Part shown: piece by piece, positions 41,585-46,258 of the stretch
How the letters are laid out: each line of letters begins with the position of its first letter
Position numbering within the stretch: the first letter of the stretch is position 1
Assembly (NCBI GenBank): GCA_024692105.1
Contig: JAILMZ010000108.1
Span: forward strand, 1-46,258
Source of the DNA: Saccharofermentans sp.
Lineage (GTDB): Bacteria > Bacillota_A > Clostridia > Saccharofermentanales > Saccharofermentanaceae
Direction: 5' to 3'
Length of the DNA: 46,258 nt
Program-made: the position numbers and the translations under genes
Notes under the pieces: model-generated
The model's input: only the letters and a program-made list of their open reading frames with translations
Database searches by the model: none
Told to the model about the DNA's origin: nothing

Positions 41585-42313
41585 TCACTTCTGTATGTGA
41601 TACCCGCCATCAGCAAACAACATGGTTCCTGTCACATAGTCCGACATGTCAGACAGAAGGAACAGTACGACTGATGCAATGTCCTTTGGTATTCCAAGTC
41701 TTCCGTTCGGAATCAAGGCTTCTGACTTTGCTCTCACTTCAGGTATGTCAAACGAAGCCGCTGTCATTCCTGTGTATATAAATCCAGGAGCAACACTGTT
41801 TACCTGAACATTATACGGAGCAAGATCTAAGGCCATTGCAGATGTCATCGATGCGACCGCGCCCTTTGAAGCAGCATAATCTGCCATGTTGTTCTTATAA
41901 ATCGTGGATCTTATGCAGCTTATATTGACTATCTTGCCATGCTTTTCCCTTATCAAGGCAGGAGACACTGCTTTGGATACGATAAATGTTCCGGTAGTAT
42001 TTACCGATATTACTTTGTTCCATTCCTCGCTGGTTAATTCATAGAAAGGCTTGTTATTGCCAAAGATACCGGCGGCATTGACCAGACCGTCTATATGTCC
42101 GTATCTGGAATCGATTTCCGATATGCACTCGCGGATCTGTTCTTCTTCCAGGACATCAGCCTTACAATGTGAGTAATGTTCATGTTCTATCGTGCCGTCG
42201 TTTATATCGATGCCGGTTACAACAGCCTCATTTTCGAGAAGAAGCTCACAGCAGCTCTTTCCCATTCCGGAACTTGCGCCGGTTACAATAAGCACTTTAT
42301 CTTTGAAATTCAT
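41585..42313 (-). CDS. Short-chain dehydrogenase/reductase
   Basis: A 242-residue SDR-family NAD(P)-dependent oxidoreductase. Cofactor motif: TGASSGMGKSC (near residues 11-21), NAAG (~83-86), catalytic Ser in CIRST, Tyr-xxx-Lys in DYAASKGAV (near 149-157), and the closing VNSVAPGFIYTGMT and FLLSDMSDYVTGTMLFADGGY. The start at 42313 has GAGGAG 8 nt upstream. It lies 17 nt after the ArsR gene and its stop overlaps the alternative GNAT start. Glucose/ribitol-type or 3-oxoacyl reductases are possible; the substrate is not known. Confidence 0.9.
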   Translation of the reverse strand: MNFKDKVLIVTGASSGMGKSCCELLLENEAVVTGIDINDGTIEHEHYSHCKADVLEEEQIRECISEIDSRYGHIDGLVNAAGIFGNNKPFYELTSEEWNKVISVNTTGTFIVSKAVSPALIREKHGKIVNISCIRSTIYKNNMADYAASKGAVASMTSAMALDLAPYNVQVNSVAPGFIYTGMTAASFDIPEVRAKSEALIPNGRLGIPKDIASVVLFLLSDMSDYVTGTMLFADGGYHIQK

Positions 42314-42330
42314 ACGCGTATCTCCTCTGA

Positions 42331-42609
42331 TCACTTGCCGGTACGGATGTATCCGTCTATCATCTTGCGAAAAGCAGCCGCACCCTCTTTAGAAAGGGAA
42401 TAGTGCATCCATTTTCCTTCTTTACGGTAATCAACAAGTCCGCTGTCGCAGAGAAGCTTCATGTGATGGGAAAGGGTCGATTGAGAAATGTTGAGTTCTT
42501 CCAAAAGATAACAGGCACACTTCTCCTTCTGCTTGAGCGACATCATGATCGCCAGGCGGTTCTCATCAGCCAAAGCCTTGATCTTACGTGCATCCTCTCT
42601 GTATCCCAT
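42331..42609 (-). CDS. ArsR-family winged-helix regulator
   Basis: A 92-residue repressor of the ArsR/SmtB family. The core reads KIKALADENRLAIMMSL, ACYLLEELNISQSTLSHHMKLLCDSGLVDYRKEGKWMHYSL (helix-turn-helix and wing). A Cys-x-Cys site (KCACYLLEELN) sits in helix alpha3, the place of the metal or metalloid site in ArsR-type sensors, although the canonical ELCVC motif is not exact. GGAGGTGA precedes the ATG. It heads an operon with an SDR and GNAT; an imperfect dyad in the promoter is the likely operator. Inducer unknown. Confidence 0.9.
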   Translation of the reverse strand: MGYREDARKIKALADENRLAIMMSLKQKEKCACYLLEELNISQSTLSHHMKLLCDSGLVDYRKEGKWMHYSLSKEGAAAFRKMIDGYIRTGK

Positions 42610-42635
42610 ATTAAGTCACCTCCATGAACAAGAGG

Positions 42636-42674
42636 ATAGTAACACACGTATCGATAAATGTAAATGTATAGATA
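42636..42674 (-). promoter_or_regulatory. arsR-type promoter with imperfect dyad
   Basis: -35 TTTACA (42664-42659), 17 nt, -10 TACTAT (42641-42636, with TGT before it). A 26-bp imperfect dyad, TATC-N18-GATA, overlaps the -35 and spacer (42649-42674); arms match in most positions. Likely autoregulatory operator. Confidence 0.6.
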
Positions 42675-42676
42675 TA

Positions 42677-42883
42677 TTATTTTATCGCGTAAAGATACTC
42701 TCCCGAAGAAATACCGGTTTTGGGATAGTATCTGGTCCCTGTATCATCAACCAGAGTCATGCCGATCTTTTTCATGACCTTCTCAGAAGCACGGTCTCTG
42801 CTGTCACAATGCGCCTGTATCATTTCCGCATTAAGCACTTCAAAAGCATAATTAATTAAAGCTTTTGCAGCTTCAGAAATCAT
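42677..42883 (-). pseudogene. C-terminal fragment of a RimJ-type GNAT gene
   Basis: A 68-codon frame begins MISEAAKALINYAFEVLNAEM and continues CDSRDRASEKVMKKIGM, the second half of RimJ/RimL acetyltransferases (normally ~170 residues); the acetyl-CoA loop and all that precedes it are missing. TATAAT lies 5 nt before the ATG, so it may still be transcribed as a leaderless message. A truncated remnant is the best reading. Confidence 0.6.
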
Positions 42884-42894
42884 AATTAATTATA
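42884..42894 (-). promoter_or_regulatory. -10-like box before the GNAT fragment
   Basis: TATAAT at 42894-42889, then taatt and ATG at 42883. It may be chance in this AT-rich stretch. Confidence 0.3.
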
Positions 42895-42948
42895 TAGCAA
42901 ATCCTATAGGACCACCTGTCCTGTCTGTATATTTTTCAAGCACAGAGT

Positions 42949-43512
42949 TTATCTTAAGCCATAAAAAAGGACTCCTGCTCCTGCAGAAATGATGATCAGA
43001 AAAATCGGAGAGATACCGTTTTTCTTTATTTTTCTGGAACCCCAATAAACAGCACTCAGAATGATCGCCACTATAACAGCCCTGATATCTGTCACGGAAA
43101 ATTTGCTTCCAAGGCAGTTCTGAACCATCAAATAGATGCCCATTGCCATTATTATTCCAATAATGCAAGGTTTCATTCCGCTAAGTACTGCCTGAAAATA
43201 TCTGTTGCTGATAAATCTCCTGAGTATCGCCGTTACCAATATGATTATCAGAAACGCAGGCAACACAACAGCCAGAGTTGCGACCAGTGCTCCAAGGATC
43301 CCGCCCTGAGAGCTGCCGACATATGTTGCCATATTGACCATTAACGGTCCGGGCGTACTCTCGCTGACAGCGATCATTTGAGTAATCATCTCGTCATCCA
43401 TCCAACCATAGGATAGTACGATCTCACGTATCAAAGGTATCGATACATACCCTCCTCCGAATGAAAAGAGTCCGACCTCAAGAAAAGCGACAAACAATTT
43501 CAAATAGATCAT
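42949..43512 (-). CDS. Chromate-transporter (CHR) family protein, second half-size subunit
   Basis: A 187-residue membrane protein of the CHR family, half-size type, in which two six-helix proteins pair to make one transporter that takes up or exports chromate and related anions. The family motifs are SFGGGYVSIPLI and ISAVSESTPGPLMVNMATYVG (here AVSESTPGP near residues 50-58). Its start overlaps the stop of the partner gene by 4 nt and is coupled to it. Chromate itself is not proven; sulfate-like anions are possible. Confidence 0.9.
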   Translation of the reverse strand: MIYLKLFVAFLEVGLFSFGGGYVSIPLIREIVLSYGWMDDEMITQMIAVSESTPGPLMVNMATYVGSSQGGILGALVATLAVVLPAFLIIILVTAILRRFISNRYFQAVLSGMKPCIIGIIMAMGIYLMVQNCLGSKFSVTDIRAVIVAIILSAVYWGSRKIKKNGISPIFLIIISAGAGVLFYGLR

Positions 43513-44093
43513 TTGTCTGCCGTCTCCTTTCTGCTTCGATTGTGTATCGCGTAAAAGATGAGACCTGCTGCAGCGCCTGCAAGCATTATCACCAAAGAAG
43601 AAACGTGCAGGGCAAGCACATTAATGACCAGCATGCTGATCAGGGCAGCGATCATCATGGTGATCTGAAAAGGTTTTTTCTTCATTTTCCTGATCATCTT
43701 AACTGCTGCATCTATTATCAAAATGGCAACCGCGATCTTTATCCCCTGAAAAGCACTTGATACCCATTTTATCTCCAGGAAACGGTCCAGGAACTGCGAG
43801 ATCAGAAAGATAATACAGAAAGACGGTATTATCATGCCAAGCGTTGCGATGATTGCTCCCGGAATTTTCCGCAATTTGTAGCCGACATACGTAGCCAGAT
43901 TGATCGCGATCGGACCGGGAGTGGATTCTGCGATCACAGTTATATCCATCATCTCTTCATGGGTTATCCACTTTTTCTTCTCTACGCATATATCTTCGAT
44001 CAATGCCAGCATGGCATAGCCGCCCCCAAAGGTAAACAGACCGATCTTAAAGAACACTAAAAAGAGAGACAACGATTTTTTCATCAAAAACAT
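43509..44093 (-). CDS. Chromate-transporter (CHR) family protein, first half-size subunit
   Basis: A 194-residue CHR-family membrane protein with the motifs FTFGGGYAMLALIED and VIAESTPGPIAINLATYVGYK. It pairs with the next gene, which it overlaps by 4 nt. The preferred start is ATG 44093; ATG 44084 is an alternative, and neither has a good ribosome binding site. It lies 26 nt after the flavodoxin-like reductase gene, so a three-gene operon is likely. Confidence 0.9.
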   Translation of the reverse strand: MFLMKKSLSLFLVFFKIGLFTFGGGYAMLALIEDICVEKKKWITHEEMMDITVIAESTPGPIAINLATYVGYKLRKIPGAIIATLGMIIPSFCIIFLISQFLDRFLEIKWVSSAFQGIKIAVAILIIDAAVKMIRKMKKKPFQITMMIAALISMLVINVLALHVSSLVIMLAGAAAGLIFYAIHNRSRKETADK

Positions 44094-44119
44094 ATGTCAG
44101 AGATCCATATTTTCCCTTT

Positions 44120-44713
44120 CTATATATTTTTCGCGATTTCAAATACTTTTCTCAGATACTTACCGGCGTTTTCATCCCTGTGAGCATTATTACCATAGCC
44201 TCTGGTCATCTCATCAAAAGCATATACTTCGCAGGTTTTTGCTCTGTTCCTGATCCGGTCACCAACCATAACCGTCTTCATTGCTTCCAGCTGATCTCTT
44301 CTTACCTCATCTTTTAATGACCCGCCCATGGTAATCAGAAATAAAGCTTTTTCCAGACATTTCATGGATGGTTTATCCCCATATGCAAATCCGTAAGTCC
44401 ATACTCGTTGAAACCATCCCTCTAACATAGCGGGAGACGAAGTCCAAAAATCAGGATAAATAAAGGCTACCGCATCCGCTTCATTTATCTTTTTCTGCTC
44501 TAAAAGAACGTCCTCCGCTACAGGACTATCCAGATCATAAAACCCTTCTCTTATATACTCTTTTTCCGACATCACGGGATTGAATCCATCTGCATACAGA
44601 TCAGAGATCTCATATGAATGACCTGCACTCTCCAGTCCTTTGATAAAAGCTTCTTTCACTTCGTATGTGAAACTGTTTTTACTTGGATGACAATAAATGA
44701 TTAAAACTTTCAT
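44120..44713 (-). CDS. Flavodoxin-fold NAD(P)H dehydrogenase/oxidoreductase
   Basis: A 197-residue FMN-binding quinone-reductase-like protein (NQO1/YwrO/MdaB type). The flavin-phosphate loop follows the first strand (IIYCHPSKNSFTYEVKEA), the conserved YPDFWTSSPAMLEGWFQRVW stretch is near residues 87-106, and FLITMGGSLKD near 127-137 closes the flavin site. GAGGTGAT is upstream. It is followed by the chromate-transporter pair; such reductases can reduce quinones, nitroaromatics or chromate, so a joint role in handling an oxyanion is plausible but unproven. Confidence 0.9.
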   Translation of the reverse strand: MKVLIIYCHPSKNSFTYEVKEAFIKGLESAGHSYEISDLYADGFNPVMSEKEYIREGFYDLDSPVAEDVLLEQKKINEADAVAFIYPDFWTSSPAMLEGWFQRVWTYGFAYGDKPSMKCLEKALFLITMGGSLKDEVRRDQLEAMKTVMVGDRIRNRAKTCEVYAFDEMTRGYGNNAHRDENAGKYLRKVFEIAKNI

Positions 44714-44768
44714 TTTGATCTCATCACCTCTTCATCTTGATCTATTAGTCTGTTTTATTCTGGATTTA

Positions 44769-45230
44769 CTATACGGATATTATTTCTATTTTGACGATTT
44801 CAAAACCTTCCTTCTTATACATCTGAACAGCATTCTGATTCCATTCGGCAACATGGATCACCATTTCTTTGTATCCGCATGATGCTATATGATCCATTGC
44901 CCATATCAGTAGTTGTCTGCCATAACCTTTGTGACGGTGAAATTCACTGACGAACAGATCATCAATCTCGTTTCCGCAACAGGCAACAGAACCTATCAGT
45001 TCGTTTTTTTCAGTCAGTATATAGATATCAGATGATATATCCATTATCAAACTGCTGTTGTTATACCAGTCATATGGTTTGATGTCCAGTGCTTTTCTCA
45101 TAGGTCTAAAGGCGGCATTGTACATAGACTTGTATTGTTCCAGATACTCTTTGTCAAACCGGATACAGGAGATCCCGACAGAAGGAATATCTTTGCTTTC
45201 TCGACGCATCTTGTAAACGCGGAAACTCAT
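44769..45230 (-). CDS. GNAT acetyltransferase coupled to a toxin-antitoxin pair
   Basis: A 153-residue acetyltransferase. After an unusual N-terminal part with many charged residues, VSEFHRHKGYGRQLLIWA (near residues 98-115) is the acetyl-CoA loop, and VQMYKKEGFEIVKIE the closing motif. Its ATG overlaps the stop of the RelE-type toxin gene (ATGA), so translation is coupled. GNAT proteins acting as toxins or as acetylating antitoxin partners are known, but whether this one belongs to the toxin-antitoxin function is unclear. Confidence 0.85.
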   Translation of the reverse strand: MSFRVYKMRRESKDIPSVGISCIRFDKEYLEQYKSMYNAAFRPMRKALDIKPYDWYNNSSLIMDISSDIYILTEKNELIGSVACCGNEIDDLFVSEFHRHKGYGRQLLIWAMDHIASCGYKEMVIHVAEWNQNAVQMYKKEGFEIVKIEIISV

Positions 45231-45556
45231 ATCGTTTTATCCCTGTCCTGCAAGCCGTGTAAGATACGACGGACCTCCATTATCTTTTTGCTTCTGCCAT
45301 TAGGAATAACTACATAATAAATGACATAATTCTTTACATATATCCTGTAATATGGGTATTCTCGTTCTTTTCTTGAATGATATGGCTCGAATGATTCTGC
45401 ATCGGGAAGTCTTTCAAGAATGGCTTTTTCAACATCATTCAGCAATTCGTTAGCCGCTGCAGCGTTTTTAAGAACACGTGAAATATACATCACGTGTTCT
45501 TCAAGATCACTATAAAAGATTGGCAGATATCTAAGCGTATATTTATCTTTAGCCAT
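45227..45556 (-). CDS. RelE/ParE-family toxin
   Basis: A 109-residue toxin-like protein of the RelE/ParE superfamily, which either cut mRNA on the ribosome or poison DNA gyrase. The pattern IFYSDLEEHVMYISRVLKN, LNDVEKAILERLPDAESFEP and YYRIYVKNYVIYYVV ... VRRILHGLQD fits the family (C-terminal RRILHGxxD). GGAG lies 8 nt before the ATG inside the antitoxin gene, 8 nt overlap. Its partner is the Phd/YefM-like antitoxin encoded upstream. Confidence 0.92.
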   Translation of the reverse strand: MAKDKYTLRYLPIFYSDLEEHVMYISRVLKNAAAANELLNDVEKAILERLPDAESFEPYHSRKEREYPYYRIYVKNYVIYYVVIPNGRSKKIMEVRRILHGLQDRDKTI

Positions 45557-45806
45557 TCAACTGACTCCGCAACTTGTCAAACACGTCTTCGTGAGTCATC
45601 CTTGCGCTGTTTTTCTTGGCATACTCATCAGCTTCGTCCAATGCCTGTTCAACATTTTGTGTCAGTCTGGAATAAGCTTCGATACTCATAACGACCATAG
45701 AACCATATCCATTCTTTGTGAGAAAAACAGGGTCACCTTCGCTGACAGTCTTCTCAATATCAGTAAACTTATTTCTTAAGTCTGAGACGGGTCTTATATT
45801 AATCAT
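45549..45806 (-). CDS. Phd/YefM-family antitoxin
   Basis: An 85-residue antitoxin. The N-terminal half is the DNA-binding Phd/YefM fold (IRPVSDLRNKFTDIEKTV, DPVFLTKNGYGSMVVMSIEAY); the C-terminal part is a charged toxin-binding tail (ADEYAKKNSARMTHEDVF). The start at 45806 has AAGGTGG 8 nt upstream. It overlaps the toxin gene by 8 nt. It should repress its own promoter, which has a perfect 16-bp palindrome over the -10 box. Confidence 0.93.
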   Translation of the reverse strand: MINIRPVSDLRNKFTDIEKTVSEGDPVFLTKNGYGSMVVMSIEAYSRLTQNVEQALDEADEYAKKNSARMTHEDVFDKLRSQLNG

Positions 45807-45842
45807 GATCAAATCCACCTTGTCGCATTTATAGTTATCACG

Positions 45843-45862
45843 ATTATATCATAATTATGATA
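45843..45862 (-). promoter_or_regulatory. Toxin-antitoxin promoter with 16-bp perfect palindrome
   Basis: -10 TATAAT (45848-45843) abuts TATCATAATTATGATA (45847-45862), a perfect palindrome. The place suits autorepression by the antitoxin or the toxin-antitoxin complex. The -35 is weak. Confidence 0.65.
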
Positions 45863-46065
45863 AGATTTGTGTGTATCATTAGTTTATTAGCCTGCTTTTT
45901 TTCTTGACTAAGGGATCACTCCCTCAGACAAGGTACTAATATCATCCGGGTTAAGTCCTCTTGATAACTTTTTGAGCTGCTAATCTAGACCACCTATGAC
46001 TATGGGCGGACTTCTGAAAAAACATATCGCTGATTTTGGTTGGCTTAATGTTGGCTTAAATAACT
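45863..46065. other. Gene-free stretch before the recombinase end
   Basis: No frame with a start and recognised product was found. It holds a short hairpin, AGGGA-TCAC-TCCCT, near 45909-45923 without a T-run on the proper side, and two copies of TTGGCTTAA near 46038 and 46050. An attachment site for the recombinase may lie here, but no core can be picked from one end alone. Confidence 0.3.
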
Positions 46066-46085
46066 AAAACGCCCTATTTAGGGTG
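46066..46085 (-). terminator. Terminator after the recombinase end
   Basis: CCCTA-AA-TAGGG followed by CGTTTTAG on the minus strand; a second, weaker stem (TGCC/GGCA) lies just before it. Confidence 0.6.
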
Positions 46086-46122
46086 CTTTCTTGCCGTAAG
46101 GCAGTAAGATGCTTTTTTATGA

Positions 46123-46258
46123 TTACGCCGTCTCTCGCTCGCTTTCCATGCGCTTCATGACAGCGTTAATCTCTTTCTCTGATGGTATATCGAACATTCC
46201 GATTGCGGTAAAGTAGATATCCACCTTAACATAAGTCTTGCCGTCGCGTTTCTCACTG
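46123..46258 (-). CDS. C-terminal end of probable large serine recombinase (partial)
   Basis: Only 44 residues are visible: KRDGKTYVKVDIYFTAIG then FDIPSEKEINAVMKRMESERETA and a stop at 46123; the rest is beyond the right edge. The segment (IYFTxIGxxDIPxExEI) resembles the end of the DUF4368 region found at the C-terminus of Tn4451/TnpX-type large serine recombinases, which excise and integrate mobile elements. The gene would then be the end gene of an integrative element continuing to the right. Confidence 0.45.
   Translation of the reverse strand, partial: SEKRDGKTYVKVDIYFTAIGMFDIPSEKEINAVMKRMESERETA

Noticed and set aside
46038..46060. Recombinase attachment site in the TTGGCTTAA repeats
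   Set aside because: Nine-base direct repeats alone do not identify a crossover core; the other end of the element is not in the window.

Overview
This 46.3-kb window looks like chromosomal DNA of an anaerobic, Gram-positive-type member of the class Clostridia (Bacillota). Supporting signs are an [FeFe]-hydrogenase maturase HydE, lipoproteins with short lipoboxes, AGGAGG ribosome binding sites, HD-GYP signalling proteins, and a VTC polyphosphate polymerase / DUF4956 / CotH cassette. I cannot name the genus. By eye the first ~35 kb is close to 50% GC, and the DNA from about 35.9 kb onward is more AT-rich, rich in small accessory genes and gene fragments.

Layout. 1-4.4 kb: copper operon on the minus strand (csoR, a copA with a CopZ-like domain fused to its end, a carboxylesterase) with two CsoR-type operators, and a small zinc-ribbon protein divergent from it. 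4.5-7.0 kb: an HD-GYP phosphodiesterase followed by the deletion remnant of a second one. 7.0-12 kb: acetyltransferases, a PARG-type macrodomain protein under a palindrome, lipoproteins and a PEBP lipoprotein. 12-16.8 kb: AraC regulator, MFS exporter, a second HD-GYP protein with a duplicated C-terminal module, and an orphan HPt protein. 16.9-21.1 kb: CotH, DUF4956, VTC polymerase and HydE, all on one strand. 21.2-24.6 kb: a YhiN-type flavoprotein, small hypotheticals, an acetyltransferase and an acidic-linker lipoprotein. 24.6-24.8 kb: three 63-bp units, each holding a 43-nt hairpin. 24.8-35.4 kb: radical SAM protein, TetR with a PAF-acetylhydrolase-like esterase, OFA-family transporter, zinc-ribbon membrane protein, membrane-anchored Ntn hydrolase, large solute-binding lipoprotein, Smr protein. 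35.5-36.2 kb: a double-glycine leader peptide with four ETGPL-type repeats, a dyad upstream, and two gene fragments. 36.2-46.3 kb: methyltransferases, esterase, ArsR/SDR/GNAT operon, a chromate-transporter pair with a flavodoxin-like reductase, a Phd/RelE toxin-antitoxin pair coupled to a GNAT, and finally the 3' end of what is probably a large serine recombinase.

Two themes stand out. First, many genes here have no Shine-Dalgarno sequence and instead carry a -10 box (TATAAT or close) exactly 5-7 nt before the ATG, so their mRNAs are predicted to be leaderless. Ten such cases are listed. Second, the 94-residue double-glycine peptide at 35519-35803 looks like the precursor of an exported or processed repeat peptide. 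It has a weak -35 box and an upstream inverted repeat placed as for an activator, but no recognised maturation or export gene lies in the window.
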